DNA of 64,000 nucleotides from an uncultured Oscillibacter sp. (GCA_905200545.1 CAJKKQ010000015.1:1-64000); one strand, 5' to 3'; positions 7,098 to 16,652 are shown, counted from the stretch's first letter. A program made the numbers and translations. Notes: generated from the sequence alone by a model not told the origin.

Positions 7098-7526
7098 TTA
7101 GGTCTTGGCCTTGATCTGGGCGCCGCACTTGGGGCAGGTGATGATGATGTTCCCCTTCCCCACCGGCACCCGGCAGATGGTCTTGCAGTTCTTGCAGGTA
7201 AAATACTTGTGGTCTTTGTCGGCGTGGCGGGCTCTGGCGCCGTCCTGGGCGCTTTTGAGCTTCCACATCCAGCCGGCGAATTTGGCGTTTTCCGCCCGGC
7301 GCTTGTAGAGGTTTTTGGAGAACATCCGGAAAATCACCAGCAGCCACAAAAGCAGCGCGATCCAGTACAGGATGATGGCCAGCAGATCCTGCCGCCCCGC
7401 CAACAGGCCGGACACCAGGTACAAGACCAATACGCATACCACCAGCAGTAAATTCAGCTGATCCATGCCGTTTCGTCCGTACATGAACCGCGCCACCGCA
7501 TTGGCAAATCTGCGGAACAAACCCAT
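7098..7526 (-). CDS. Membrane protein with C-terminal zinc ribbon
   Basis: This 142-residue protein has two hydrophobic helices (about residues 23-65) around an LLAGRQ loop. A basic linker follows, then a C-terminal CKNCKTICRVPVGKGNIIITC...CGAQ segment with two CxxC pairs forming a rubredoxin-like zinc ribbon. Similar small proteins are annotated as hypothetical in Clostridia and no function is known to me. The ATG at 7526 follows AAGGAAG; the upstream ATG in frame lacks a ribosome site. It is divergent from htpG. Confidence 0.75.
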   Translation of the reverse strand: MGLFRRFANAVARFMYGRNGMDQLNLLLVVCVLVLYLVSGLLAGRQDLLAIILYWIALLLWLLVIFRMFSKNLYKRRAENAKFAGWMWKLKSAQDGARARHADKDHKYFTCKNCKTICRVPVGKGNIIITCPKCGAQIKAKT

Positions 7527-7563
7527 AAACAGTCTTCCTTTCGCGCCCTTTGAGATGATAGTT

Positions 7564-7592
7564 ATTTTACTCGGAAACAGCAGGAGAAACAA
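7564..7592 (-). promoter_or_regulatory. Promoter of the zinc-ribbon membrane protein
   Basis: On the minus strand TTGTTT (7592-7587), 17 bp, TAAAAT (7569-7564), 38 bp before the start codon. The divergent htpG promoter must lie in 7600-7690; a TATATT at 7647-7652 is a possible -10 but its -35 is poor. I see no CIRCE inverted repeat (TTAGCACTC type), so htpG does not look HrcA-controlled. Confidence 0.65.
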
Positions 7593-7695
7593 CCGGTTTT
7601 CCCTGAAATTTACAAATTGGTCATTTATTTATGGGTCGCGGCGTGCTATATTACTAAGTTGTGAAAAAATACACGAAGAAGGAAGTGTGGCTTCT

Positions 7696-9579
7696 ATGGC
7701 CAAGAAACAATTCAAAGCGGAGTCCAAGCGGCTGCTGGACCTGATGATCAACTCCATCTACACCCATAAGGAGATCTTCCTGCGGGAGATCATCTCCAAC
7801 GCCAGCGACGCCTGCGACAAGCTGTGCTACCAGGCGTTGACGGACGAGAGCGTGGGCATGTCCCGCAAGGACTTCGCCATCCACATCACCGTGGACAAGG
7901 ACGCGAGGACCCTCACCGTCTCCGACAACGGCATCGGTATGGACCAGGCGGACCTGGAGAACAACCTGGGCATCATCGCCTCCTCCGGTTCCTACCGCTT
8001 CAAGCAGGAGGTGGGGGACGACGCCAAGGACACCGACGTCATCGGCCAGTTCGGCGTGGGCTTCTACTCCGCCTTCATGGTGGCAGACAAGATCACCGTG
8101 GTGACGAAGAAGTACGGCGCTGAGAGCGGCTATACCTGGGTCTCCTCCGGCGCGGACGGCTACACCATCACCCCCTGCGACAAGGAGAGTGTGGGCACCG
8201 ACATCATCATGCACATCAAGGAGGACACCGAGGACGAGAAGTACAGCGAGTTCCTGGAGTCCTGGCGCCTCCAGGAGCTGGTGCGCAAGTACTCCGACTA
8301 TATCCGCTTCCCCATCCGGATGGAGGTCTCCAAGACCCGCCGCAAGGAGGGCTCTCCCGACGATAAGCCCGAGTACGAGACCTATACGGAGGAGGAGACC
8401 CTCAACTCCATGGTGCCCATCTGGCAGCGGCGCAAGTCCAGCGTCAAGCCCGAGGAGTACAACAAGTTCTACCGGGACAAGTTCCACGACTACGCCGATC
8501 CCCAGCGGGTCATCACCGTCTCCGCCGAGGGCGCCGTCACCTACAAGGCGCTGCTGTTCATCCCCGGCGCCACCCCCTTCGACTACTACACCAAGGAGTA
8601 TGAAAAGGGCCTCCAGCTCTATTCCAACGGCGTTCTCATCATGGACAAGTGCGCCGACCTCCTGCCGGAGCATTTCCGCTTCGTCCGGGGCGTGGTGGAC
8701 TCTCCGGACCTGTCTCTCAACATCTCCCGGGAGCTGCTGCAGCATGACCGCCAGCTGAAGGTCATCGCCGCCAACCTGGAAAAGAAGATCAAGAGCGAGC
8801 TGGAGAAGATGTGCAAGGAGGACCGGGAGGCCTACGAGACCTTCTGGAAGAACTTCGGCCGCCAGATCAAGTACGGCGTGGTGGGCGAGTACGGCGCCCA
8901 CAAGGAGCTGCTGCAGGACCTGCTGCTCTTCTACTCCTCCACGGAGAAAAAGCCCGTGACATTGGCGGAGTATGTCTCCCGCATGAAGGAGGATCAGAAG
9001 TATATCTACTACGCCGCCGGCGACTCCCTGGACAAGATCGACAAGCTCCCCCAGACTGAGGGCCTGCGGGAGTCCGGCACGGAGATCCTCTACTTCACCG
9101 AGGAGGTGGACGAGTTCTGCGCCCAGATCCTCCACACCTACCAGGACAAGGAGTTCCGGTCCGTGCTGGACCAGGAGATCGCCGAGGGCGACCGGGAGAA
9201 GGCCCAGGAGACCCAGGACGCCCACAAGGCTGCCTTTGATTTTATCAAGGAGACCCTGGGAGACAAGGTCAAGGAGGTTCGGGCCTCTACCCGCCTGAAG
9301 TCCCACCCCGTCTGCCTCACCGCCGGAGAGGGCCTCTCCTTCGAGATGGAGAAGTATTTCCAGGCGGTCCAGCCGGACAGCGCCATCCACGCCGACCGGA
9401 TCCTGGAGCTCAATGTGGAGCACCCGGCTTTCGCTGCCCTGGAAGCCGCCGTCACGGCGGACCCGGAGAAGGCCAAGAAGTACGCCGCTTTGTTCTACGA
9501 CCAGGCGCTGCTGATCGCGGGCCTTCCCCTGGAAGATCCCGCCGGGTACACGGACCTGGTGTGTGAGCTGATGAAATAA
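7696..9579 (+). CDS. htpG: Molecular chaperone HtpG (Hsp90)
   Basis: This 627-residue protein has the normal length of bacterial Hsp90. The N-terminal GHKL ATPase domain carries NASDACDKL, DNGIGM and GQFGVGFYSAF (lid and ATP-binding motifs). The middle domain contains PFDYYTK and NISRELLQHD, and a C-terminal dimerisation domain follows. It lacks a eukaryotic MEEVD tail, as expected. It is an ATP-driven cytoplasmic chaperone acting late in protein folding. ATG 7696 is chosen because it starts the conserved MAKKQFKAE...LLDLMINSIY region; an in-frame extension to 7465 would overlap the divergent promoter. It forms a single-gene unit with its own terminator. Confidence 0.97.
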   Translation: MAKKQFKAESKRLLDLMINSIYTHKEIFLREIISNASDACDKLCYQALTDESVGMSRKDFAIHITVDKDARTLTVSDNGIGMDQADLENNLGIIASSGSYRFKQEVGDDAKDTDVIGQFGVGFYSAFMVADKITVVTKKYGAESGYTWVSSGADGYTITPCDKESVGTDIIMHIKEDTEDEKYSEFLESWRLQELVRKYSDYIRFPIRMEVSKTRRKEGSPDDKPEYETYTEEETLNSMVPIWQRRKSSVKPEEYNKFYRDKFHDYADPQRVITVSAEGAVTYKALLFIPGATPFDYYTKEYEKGLQLYSNGVLIMDKCADLLPEHFRFVRGVVDSPDLSLNISRELLQHDRQLKVIAANLEKKIKSELEKMCKEDREAYETFWKNFGRQIKYGVVGEYGAHKELLQDLLLFYSSTEKKPVTLAEYVSRMKEDQKYIYYAAGDSLDKIDKLPQTEGLRESGTEILYFTEEVDEFCAQILHTYQDKEFRSVLDQEIAEGDREKAQETQDAHKAAFDFIKETLGDKVKEVRASTRLKSHPVCLTAGEGLSFEMEKYFQAVQPDSAIHADRILELNVEHPAFAALEAAVTADPEKAKKYAALFYDQALLIAGLPLEDPAGYTDLVCELMK

Positions 9580-9595
9580 GATCCCAAAGCACCCC

Positions 9596-9633
9596 GTCCC
9601 CGCCGTCCAAAATCAGGACGGCGGGGACGTTTT
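9596..9633 (+). terminator. Terminator of htpG
   Basis: GTCCCCGCCGTCC (9596-9608) pairs with GGACGGCGGGGAC (9616-9628), followed by GTTTTG. Confidence 0.9.
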
Positions 9634-9660
9634 GACAGCGGCGGCGTTGTATTGTATAGT
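9632..9660 (+). promoter_or_regulatory. Promoter of the oxidoreductase/phosphodiesterase operon
   Basis: TTGACA (9632-9637), 17 bp, TATAGT (9655-9660), immediately after the htpG terminator. Confidence 0.8.
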
Positions 9661-9711
9661 AAGGAAGAATGAAACCGTGGCCCCGGCCACGCTGTAAGGA
9701 GGAACTTCCCG

Positions 9712-10707
9712 ATGAATCTTGGTATTCTGGGTGCCGGCTACATTGCCGGGGTGATGGCGGAGACCATCCGCAAGATGAACGAGAGCGGAGACCATACTGT
9801 CCGGCTGTACGCCGTGGCCGCCCGGGACGCAGACCGGGCCCGGGACTTTGCCGCCCGGTACGGGGCGGAGAAGGCCTACGGCTCTTATGAGGAGATGCTG
9901 CGGGATCCGGATCTGGATTTCGCCTACATCGCCACCCCCCACTCCCACCACTACCATCTCATCAAGCTGTGCGCCGACCACGGCAAGCACGTGCTGTGCG
10001 AGAAGTCCTTCACCGTCAACGCCCGGCAGGCGGAGGACGCCATCCGCTATGCCAGAGACAAGGGCGTACTGGTGACGGAGGCCATCTGGACCCGCTACCA
10101 GCCCATGCGGAAGATCATCGATGAGACCATCGCCTCCGGCATCATCGGAGAGCCGAAAATGCTCACGGCGAATCTGTGCTACGCCATCACCCAGAACCAC
10201 CGGATCGTGGTGCCGGAACTGGCGGGGGGCGCGCTGCTGGACGTGGGGGTGTACACCCTGAACTTTGCGGAGATGGTATTCGGCCGGGCCGACGGCGTCC
10301 GGTGCGCCTGCACGAAAAACGAAAACGGCGTGGACCTCACAGACTCCATCACCCTCACCTGGCGGGACGGCCGGGTGGCCAACCTCACCGCCGGGGTCCA
10401 CTGCGTGTCCGACCAGCTGGGGGTCATCTACGGCACCGACGGCTATGTGATGGTGGAGGACATCAACAATCCCACGGGACTCAAGGTCTTTGACCGGGAC
10501 CGCCGCCTGGTGCGTGAGGTATCCTGCCCGCCCAAGCTCACCGGCTATGAGTACGAGGTGCTGGAGACTGCCCGCTGCATCCGGGAGGGGCTGCGGGAGT
10601 GCCCCTCCATGCCCCATAAGGAGACCATCCACATGCTGGAGCTGATGGATCACGTCCGGGCCCAGATGGGCATTCACTATCCCTGCGAGGATGTGGACGC
10701 CCTGTGA
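9712..10707 (+). CDS. Gfo/Idh/MocA-family NAD(P)-dependent oxidoreductase
   Basis: This 331-residue protein starts with a Rossmann fold (GILGAGYIAGVMA) and has IATPHSHHYHLIKLC followed by CEKSFTVN, the place of the family's EKP lysine (here EKS). A C-terminal dimerisation/substrate domain begins around LTANLCYAIT and contains GGALLDVGVYTLNFA. The family oxidises or reduces sugars, inositols and related dihydrodiols; the specific substrate cannot be read from sequence. AAGGAGG precedes ATG 9712. The next gene begins 30 bp after the stop, so they are probably cotranscribed. Confidence 0.9.
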   Translation: MNLGILGAGYIAGVMAETIRKMNESGDHTVRLYAVAARDADRARDFAARYGAEKAYGSYEEMLRDPDLDFAYIATPHSHHYHLIKLCADHGKHVLCEKSFTVNARQAEDAIRYARDKGVLVTEAIWTRYQPMRKIIDETIASGIIGEPKMLTANLCYAITQNHRIVVPELAGGALLDVGVYTLNFAEMVFGRADGVRCACTKNENGVDLTDSITLTWRDGRVANLTAGVHCVSDQLGVIYGTDGYVMVEDINNPTGLKVFDRDRRLVREVSCPPKLTGYEYEVLETARCIREGLRECPSMPHKETIHMLELMDHVRAQMGIHYPCEDVDAL

Positions 10708-10736
10708 GGGATCGAAGGGGAAAGGAGAAAACCACC

Positions 10737-11288
10737 ATGAAATGGATGATCGCGTCGGACCTCCACGGCTCCGCGTATTACTGTGAAAAGCTGCTGGCGG
10801 CCTTTAATGCCGAGCAGGCGGACCGGATGCTGCTGCTGGGGGACCTCCTCTACCACGGTCCCCGCAACGACCTGCCCCGGGACTACGATCCCCGCGCCGT
10901 GACGGCCCTGCTCAACGGCTGTAAGGAGCGGCTGCTGTGCGTTCGGGGCAACTGCGACGCCGAAGTGGACCAGATGGTGCTGGAGTTCCCCATCCTGGCG
11001 GAATACGCCCTGCTGGAGGTGGAGGGCCGGGTGCTCTTTGCCACCCATGGCCACAAGTACGGCCCCGACTGCCTGCCGCCATTGTGCCCCGGGGACATCC
11101 TCCTCAGCGGCCACACCCATGTGCCGGTGTGCCGGGAGGCGGAGGGCATCCTTTTGATGAACCCCGGTTCTGCCTCCATGCCCAAGGAGGGAAGCGCCGC
11201 CGGGTATATGACCCTGGAGAGGGGCGTCTTTACCTGGAAGGACTTTGACGGCGCTGTGGTGCGGGAGTACCGGCTCCCTCCCCGCTGA
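10737..11288 (+). CDS. YfcE-type metallophosphoesterase
   Basis: A 183-residue calcineurin-like phosphoesterase of the YfcE/MJ0936 class. All metal-binding blocks are visible: SDLHG (Asp8, His10), GDLLYHG, GNCD, THGH and GHTH. Such enzymes hydrolyse phosphodiesters in vitro (bis-pNPP with Mn2+); the physiological substrate is unknown. ATG 10737 follows AAAGGAGAAAACCACC. It is the second gene of a two-gene operon ended by the terminator at 11309-11345. Confidence 0.9.
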   Translation: MKWMIASDLHGSAYYCEKLLAAFNAEQADRMLLLGDLLYHGPRNDLPRDYDPRAVTALLNGCKERLLCVRGNCDAEVDQMVLEFPILAEYALLEVEGRVLFATHGHKYGPDCLPPLCPGDILLSGHTHVPVCREAEGILLMNPGSASMPKEGSAAGYMTLERGVFTWKDFDGAVVREYRLPPR

Positions 11289-11308
11289 GAATCAAAAGCA
11301 GGCCACAT

Positions 11309-11345
11309 AAAAAGCACGCGGGACGAACCGTCCCGCGTGCTTTTT
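11309..11345. terminator. Bidirectional terminator
   Basis: AAAAAGCACGCGGGACG and its complement CGTCCCGCGTGCTTTTT around a short loop. T-runs on both strands serve the converging phosphoesterase and glycosyltransferase genes. Confidence 0.93.
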
Positions 11346-12168
11346 ATCCTTCGCTGTGATCTTCTCCCAGCAGGCGCTGGATGTATTTGTACAACGCGGA
11401 GAACCGGCCCCGGTAGCTCTTGCGCCAGGGCTTGTTCTTGCCGCAGAAATGGAGAATGGCGGTATGGGTCACCACCCAGTCCATGTCCTTCTCCCCCTGG
11501 CTCATGAGGCGGTAGGCGTCAAAGCGCCGGGCGTCGTAGTTCCAGAGAGTCTCGTCCACCGGGAAGAGCTCCGTGCCGTACAGCCCGTTGAGAATGTCCT
11601 GGTCCGGCAGGATCAGCACGTCCGCGTGCTCCCGGGCGTAGGTGAAGATCTCCTCAGGAGCCATGCGGTGCCGCATGGCATCAAGGTCCATCACCAGCAC
11701 GCCGGAGTTGAAATATCCCTCTGCCTCCGGGGTGTCCAGCCGCAGGCGGTTGACCCGGCTGGAGATGTCCGTGAGCCCCCGGTGGATGGAGGCTGCCATC
11801 AGCGCGCCCTGGAGATCTGTGTCGTACAGGGGGCGCACCGGGCCGATGACCAGGATGTCCGGATCCAGGTACAGCACCCGGTCCAACGTGGGAGGCAGCA
11901 GCTGGGCGGAGAGCAGCCGGTAGTACATGGCCCGGGAGTAGTAGCGCACCACCGGCGCCCCGGCAAAGAGATCCTCCGGTACCTCCACGGGGTGCAGTGC
12001 CCCGTGGGGAGCGCACAGGGCCTCCAGAGAGGCCAGATCCTCCGCCGTCAGCCCGTCGCCTACCAGATAGACGTCAAAGGCCTCGCCGGGATTGTTCAGG
12101 TACAGCGAGCCCAGCATCACCCGCAGAGGGTGAAGATAGTTGCGGTCCAAAGTCACGAGAATGTTCAT
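11344..12168 (-). CDS. Family 8 glycosyltransferase
   Basis: This 274-residue protein has the GT8 layout: MNILVTLDRNYLHPLRVML at the start, the metal-binding DxD in YLDPDILV (about residues 97-104), GYFNSGVLVMDLD, LPDQDILNGLYG and a C-terminal HFCGKNKPW motif (HxxGxxKPW), all typical of retaining galactosyl/glucosyltransferases. The DXD-bound UDP-sugar donor and the acceptor are unknown; a cell-surface glycan is likely. It overlaps the preceding DUF3810 gene by 4 nt (ATGA), so the two are coupled. Confidence 0.93.
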   Translation of the reverse strand: MNILVTLDRNYLHPLRVMLGSLYLNNPGEAFDVYLVGDGLTAEDLASLEALCAPHGALHPVEVPEDLFAGAPVVRYYSRAMYYRLLSAQLLPPTLDRVLYLDPDILVIGPVRPLYDTDLQGALMAASIHRGLTDISSRVNRLRLDTPEAEGYFNSGVLVMDLDAMRHRMAPEEIFTYAREHADVLILPDQDILNGLYGTELFPVDETLWNYDARRFDAYRLMSQGEKDMDWVVTHTAILHFCGKNKPWRKSYRGRFSALYKYIQRLLGEDHSEG

Positions 12169-13283
12169 GGAGTTCCTCCTGCTGAGTGTGATTGCGGCAG
12201 GTACCAGGTGACCAGAAGATCCACCACCGTGCCGTAGGACTGTACGCCGTCGGTGTCCCCGTAGCTTTTCAAAAAGCCGTCGTATACCCCCTGGGTGATG
12301 GTGGCGGTGGCCTTGTCTTCAAACTGATCCCAGTAGGCGTTGTTGTCCGCCAGATCTGCCCGCACCGTCTCCGGCAGAGAGTCCCGGATGGCCTGCCAGG
12401 CCTCCGGATCCGCCCGATAGAGGGCGTTGCCCAGATGAATATACCCAAAAAGCCACCCGGAATATGTATAATCCGCCAGGCCCGAGGTGGTGCAGGCGAG
12501 GATGGAGAGGAAGTTGCACTCCTCCTCCGCCGCCACGCCCCGCTGATGGGCCAGCTCATGGGCCACCGTGGAGGGCAGCAGACACGCCGGAGAGTCCACA
12601 TTCACGTTGGATTCCCCGGTAAAGGGGCAGTAGATGCCGGTAAAGTTCATGGCGCTCATCACCCGGGAGAAGTGGACGGCTTTCACCCCCCGGTCCTGGA
12701 AGGCCAGGAAGGGAAAGAGCTCCTCCACCTCCCCGTAGACCTGGGTGCTCTCCGAGAGGATCTGCTCCTTGGGCACGGCAAAGAGGCCCGCTTCCGTCCG
12801 GGGCACGGTATCTGCCGTCTCCTGGAGCATTTGGGCAAAGTACGCCGTCACGGCGGTGAGATCCTCCGTGGCCACCGGCTGGGCATAGACGCCGGAGCGG
12901 TCCTGAAAGCTGTCGGCGTAATACCCCACGCCCCACAGGGCGCAGAAGCCCCCGTAGACCGTCAGCACGGCGCACACTGCTCCCAGCACCGCGCTGTAGG
13001 CGCGGCCACCCCGGCGGCCCTTGGCCCGGATCACCGCGATGATGCTCCAGATGAGGTATGCCGCCGCCCCCAAGGCGATGAGGATGCACAGCACCTCCAT
13101 CACGGAGAAGTCCACCCGGTAGCAAAGGCTCCCCAAAAAGCGGCGGAAGGGGGCGATGACCTGATTTTTCAGGGCGTTCATCCACGCCCGGTTTCCCCGG
13201 ACCAGGCAGAAAAGGCCCAGAAAGGCCAGCTCTGCCGCAAGCCAGAGGTGTAATTTCCAGTGTCGTTTGAAAAATGCCTTCAT
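12165..13283 (-). CDS. DUF3810-family membrane protein with zinc-protease motif
   Basis: This 372-residue protein has three hydrophobic segments in the first 125 residues, then a large domain containing HELAH (residues 242-246) followed by QRGVAAEEECNF. HExxH with a downstream Glu is a gluzincin-like zinc site, as in the DUF3810 family, whose function is not established. A CPFTGESNVNVD segment precedes it. It lies 34 bp after the ABC ATPase at 13318 and overlaps the glycosyltransferase, so it may be transcribed with the peptide transporter. Confidence 0.85.
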   Translation of the reverse strand: MKAFFKRHWKLHLWLAAELAFLGLFCLVRGNRAWMNALKNQVIAPFRRFLGSLCYRVDFSVMEVLCILIALGAAAYLIWSIIAVIRAKGRRGGRAYSAVLGAVCAVLTVYGGFCALWGVGYYADSFQDRSGVYAQPVATEDLTAVTAYFAQMLQETADTVPRTEAGLFAVPKEQILSESTQVYGEVEELFPFLAFQDRGVKAVHFSRVMSAMNFTGIYCPFTGESNVNVDSPACLLPSTVAHELAHQRGVAAEEECNFLSILACTTSGLADYTYSGWLFGYIHLGNALYRADPEAWQAIRDSLPETVRADLADNNAYWDQFEDKATATITQGVYDGFLKSYGDTDGVQSYGTVVDLLVTWYLPQSHSAGGTP

Positions 13284-13317
13284 GATTTTGCTCGATGTCG
13301 CAGTGGGATGGGTGGGG

Positions 13318-14052
13318 TCAGTCGGCGGCGGCCAGGAGTTCCCGGGTGTAGTCCGCCTGGGGGTGGTCGAAAATGTCGTCCACGGCGCCTTGTTCCACGA
13401 TGCGGCCCGCTTTCATCACCAGCACCCGGTCGCAGAGCTGGTAGACCACATTGAGGTCGTGGGAGATGAAGAGATAGCTGAGATCCAGCTGATCCCGCAG
13501 GGACTTGAGGAGCTTCAAAATCTGGGCCTGGATGGTGACGTCCAGGGCGGAGACGGGCTCGTCGGCAATGAGGAATTTGGGCCGCTGGATCAGGGCTGTG
13601 GCGATGGATACCCGCTGGCGCTGTCCGCCGGAGAGCTCCGAGGGCCGGGCCTCCAGGCACTCCTCCGGCAGCTCCACCCGCTCCAGCATGTCCCGCACCC
13701 GGCGTTTGCGCTCCGCGGCGTCGTATTTCCCGTAGATGCGCAGGGGCTCCTCCAGGATCCAGGAGACCGTGTAGGCGGGGTTCAGGGAGCTGTATGGGTC
13801 CTGAAAGATCATCTGGGGCCGCTTGGTGTAGTGGATCACCTGCCCGGCGTCGGGCCTGACGATGCCCAGGATGGTCTTGGCCAGGGTGGATTTGCCGGTG
13901 CCGGACTCTCCCACCAGCCCCAGGATTTCCCCGTGGCGGACATCAAAGGTCACGTCGTGGAGGACCTCCTGATAAGGGCCCCGCCGGAAGAGACCGCCAT
14001 CCCGGTAGCCGCTGGTGACATGCTGCACCGAAAGAACCAGTTCGTTATCCAT
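13318..14052 (-). CDS. Peptide/nickel ABC transporter, second ATP-binding subunit (DppF/OppF-like)
   Basis: This 244-residue protein has Walker [10 protein letters not shown], the Q-loop in [12 protein letters not shown], the signature [12 protein letters not shown], Walker [13 protein letters not shown] and a switch His in FISHDLNVV. Both the EPVSALD variant and the PYSSLNP segment are typical of DppF/OppF. ATG 14052 (ribosome site AGGAGG) is preferred to an upstream in-frame ATG. It overlaps the partner ATPase gene by 8 nt. It energises import with the subunit encoded at 14045-14839. Confidence 0.93.
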   Translation of the reverse strand: MDNELVLSVQHVTSGYRDGGLFRRGPYQEVLHDVTFDVRHGEILGLVGESGTGKSTLAKTILGIVRPDAGQVIHYTKRPQMIFQDPYSSLNPAYTVSWILEEPLRIYGKYDAAERKRRVRDMLERVELPEECLEARPSELSGGQRQRVSIATALIQRPKFLIADEPVSALDVTIQAQILKLLKSLRDQLDLSYLFISHDLNVVYQLCDRVLVMKAGRIVEQGAVDDIFDHPQADYTRELLAAAD

Positions 14053-14839
14053 GTTGGTCCTCCTTTCGCTGCCGGGTGGGGATGGCGGCAATGAGGCGGC
14101 GGGTATACTCCGCCTGGGGATGGAAGAACACCGTGTCGGTGTCCCCCTCTTCCACCAGCACGCCCCGCTGCATGACAGCTACCCGACGGCACAGCTTGCG
14201 CACCACCTTCAAATTGTGGGAGATAAAGAGCATGGAGATGCCGGACTCGGCATTCAGACGCTTCAAAAGGGTCAGAATCTGGGCCTGGATGGTGACATCC
14301 AGGGCCGTGGTGGGCTCGTCCAGCAGCAAGAGCTTGGGACGGGCGACGATGGCGGCGGCAATCATGGCCCGCTGCAGCATGCCGCCGGAGAGCTCGTGGG
14401 GGTATTTTTCCGCCAGCACCTCCACGTCGGGGAGCTCTACGGCGCCCATGGCCTCCAGAGCCAGGCGGCGGCGCTCCTCCTTGGGAAGGTCCGTGTGGAT
14501 GCGCAATGTTTCGGACACCTGGGGCCCGATCTTCATCAGGGGGTCCATGCAGCTCATGGGCTCCTGGAACACCACGCCGATATCCTTGCCCTGGATCTTA
14601 CGAAGCTGGGAGCGGTGGGCGTAGAGCAGATCCTGCCCGTCCAGGGTGATGGTGCCGGAGTAGTCGCACTGTTTGCGGGGCAGCAGGCCCGCCACGCTCA
14701 TGGCGGTGACGGATTTGCCGGAGCCGGACTCTCCCACCAGGCCCAAAATCTCGCCGTCGTGGATGGTGAGGGACACCCCGGAGACGGCCTCCCGGGTGCG
14801 GGTGTGGAATTTTACGTGCAGATCACGGATCTCCAGCAT
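14045..14839 (-). CDS. Peptide/nickel ABC transporter, first ATP-binding subunit (DppD/OppD-like)
   Basis: This 264-residue ATPase has Walker A GESGSGKS, the [17 protein letters not shown] segment, [12 protein letters not shown] signature and [11 protein letters not shown]alker B. Full-length DppD usually extends by an oligopeptide-type C-terminal domain with a cysteine cluster; this copy is short and lacks it. Its ATG shares a base with the stop of the upstream permease gene (1-nt overlap). Confidence 0.93.
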   Translation of the reverse strand: MLEIRDLHVKFHTRTREAVSGVSLTIHDGEILGLVGESGSGKSVTAMSVAGLLPRKQCDYSGTITLDGQDLLYAHRSQLRKIQGKDIGVVFQEPMSCMDPLMKIGPQVSETLRIHTDLPKEERRRLALEAMGAVELPDVEVLAEKYPHELSGGMLQRAMIAAAIVARPKLLLLDEPTTALDVTIQAQILTLLKRLNAESGISMLFISHNLKVVRKLCRRVAVMQRGVLVEEGDTDTVFFHPQAEYTRRLIAAIPTRQRKEDQHG

Positions 14840-15654
14840 CAGACCACCTCCTTGTCCCGGCGCTGCAATCCCTCGCCGATGAGGCCCACACTGAACACCA
14901 GCAGCACGATGGTGCCGCCGGTAAACAGGGCGTACCAGGGGGCCACGCCCATCATGCTCTGGGCCTCCGAGAGCATATAGCCCAGGGAGGCGTCCGGCGG
15001 GGTGACGCCGATGCCCAGATAGCTCATGGAGGCCTCTGCCAGAACCGCGTTGTTGAAGCCGATGGTGAGAGCGGGCAGCAGGACCGAGAGGGTATTGGGC
15101 AGCAGGTGTACTGTCAGGATCCGGGCCGGGGAGGCGCCCATGAGCCGGGCGCTTTTCACGTAGTTCACATCCCGCAGCGCGGCAAAGGCCGTGCGGGTCA
15201 CCCGGGCAAAGCTGGGAATGAACACCAGGCCCAGGGCCAGCACCACATTATACTTGTTGCCGGGACCCAGGAGGCTGATGACCACCAGGGCCAGCAAAAT
15301 GCTGGGAAAGGCCGTCAGCACATCCCCCAGGCGCATGAGCACCGCGTCGGCAAGGCCCCCGAAGTACCCGGTAAGAGCGCCGATGGCGGTGCCCAGCACG
15401 GCACCGATGACCACGGTGAAGAAGGCGATGAGGAAGGTGGTGCCCGCCCCCTGGAGCACCCGGCTGAAAATGTCCCGGCCGAAGCTGTCGGTGCCCATGA
15501 GATGGGCCAGGGAGGGCGGGTCGAATTTGGGCCCCACGGAGATGGCGTTGGGGTCATAGGGCGTCCAGAAAAAGCCCAGAAGGATCAGCGCCGTGAGAAG
15601 GCCCGCCAGGATCAGTCCGGCGGTGAGGAATCCGTTGCGGGATGTTTTCTTCAT
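14839..15654 (-). CDS. Peptide/nickel ABC transporter permease (DppC-like)
   Basis: This 271-residue protein starts with an N-terminal helix, then the DPNAISVGPKFDPPS...LMGTDSFGRDIFSRVLQGAG region diagnostic of DppC/OppC/NikC. Five further membrane helices follow, with the EAA loop SARLMGASPARILTVHLLPN that docks on the ATPase. It overlaps the neighbouring permease by 4 nt. Confidence 0.93.
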   Translation of the reverse strand: MKKTSRNGFLTAGLILAGLLTALILLGFFWTPYDPNAISVGPKFDPPSLAHLMGTDSFGRDIFSRVLQGAGTTFLIAFFTVVIGAVLGTAIGALTGYFGGLADAVLMRLGDVLTAFPSILLALVVISLLGPGNKYNVVLALGLVFIPSFARVTRTAFAALRDVNYVKSARLMGASPARILTVHLLPNTLSVLLPALTIGFNNAVLAEASMSYLGIGVTPPDASLGYMLSEAQSMMGVAPWYALFTGGTIVLLVFSVGLIGEGLQRRDKEVV

Positions 15655-16601
15655 ACGCCGCCTCCTAACCGCAGGCGGGGGTCGATCCGCTGGTTGATGA
15701 GGTCCGCCACGGTGCCCGAGAGCACCACCCAGAAGGCCAGGATCACCACGATGGCCTGCACCACCGGATAGTCCCGGTTGGAGATGGAGGCCACCAGCAT
15801 CCGTCCCAGGCCCGGCACTGCAAAGACCTGCTCGGCCACGATGCTGCCTGCCACGATCTCCGCCATGGTCTGGGCCAGGAAGGTCACCACCGGCACCAGG
15901 GCGTTTTTCAGCACATGATGCCGCAGAACCGCCCGGCGGTCATTGCCCCGGGAGATGGCGGTGCGGACATAGGCTTTGCCCAGCTCCTCCCGGATGGTGC
16001 TGCGCAGCATCCGCACCGTCATGGCGATGCGGGGAATGGCAATGGACACGGCGGGAAACACCAGATACCCCAGGGCCCCGGCAAAGTCCTCCCCCAGATC
16101 CGGGAAGCTGCCGTGGGTAAAGACGTGGAGCACGGTGCTGAAGAGCCACGTCAGGAGGATACCTGTAAAGAAGGGGGGAACCGCCATGCACAGCTGGTTG
16201 AAGGCAGTGCGGCCGGCCTCTACCGCTCCGCTGCCCGTGCGGGCAGACCACACCCCCAGGGGGATGGACACCGCCACGATCATCACAAAGCTCAAAAGGC
16301 TCAGCACCAGCGTCACCGCCACTTTGGGGCCGATAATGTCCCAGACGGGCTGGTTATAGTTATAGGAGATCCCCAGGTTCCCGGTGAAAAAGCCTGCCAG
16401 CCATTCCCCGTAGCGCACCAGCAGGGGACGGTCCAGCCCCAGCTCCGCTTTCAGGGCGGCCACCCGCTCCGGGGTGGCCTGGGTGCCCAGCATGGCGGTG
16501 GCGGCGTCGCCGGAAATGAGATCAAAGGCCACGAATGCCAGAAGGGAGACGATGACCATGGTGATCAGCAGCATGGCGACTCGCCGTACCGCGTACTTCA
16601 T
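15651..16601 (-). CDS. Peptide/nickel ABC transporter permease (DppB-like)
   Basis: This 316-residue protein has the DppB layout: an N-terminal helix (MKYAVRRVAMLLITMVIVSL), ATPERVAALKAELGLDRPLL, five core helices and the EAA loop YVRTAISRGNDRRAVLRHHV. ATG 16601 is chosen over an upstream in-frame start because it follows AAAGGGGG and begins at the first helix. It lies 50 bp downstream of the binding-protein gene. Confidence 0.92.
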   Translation of the reverse strand: MKYAVRRVAMLLITMVIVSLLAFVAFDLISGDAATAMLGTQATPERVAALKAELGLDRPLLVRYGEWLAGFFTGNLGISYNYNQPVWDIIGPKVAVTLVLSLLSFVMIVAVSIPLGVWSARTGSGAVEAGRTAFNQLCMAVPPFFTGILLTWLFSTVLHVFTHGSFPDLGEDFAGALGYLVFPAVSIAIPRIAMTVRMLRSTIREELGKAYVRTAISRGNDRRAVLRHHVLKNALVPVVTFLAQTMAEIVAGSIVAEQVFAVPGLGRMLVASISNRDYPVVQAIVVILAFWVVLSGTVADLINQRIDPRLRLGGGV

Positions 16602-16652
16602 CGTCTTCGTCCCCCTTTCGGGCAGGCGGCGCATAAACAGCCGCCCATTATA

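Noticed and set aside
7600..7690. CIRCE/HrcA operator before htpG
   Set aside because: No 9-bp TTAGCACTC inverted repeat is present.
7654..9423. A 589-codon open frame opposite htpG
   Set aside because: Composition artefact of GC-rich third positions; low-complexity Leu/Gly/Asp-rich product, no start signals, and htpG is certain.
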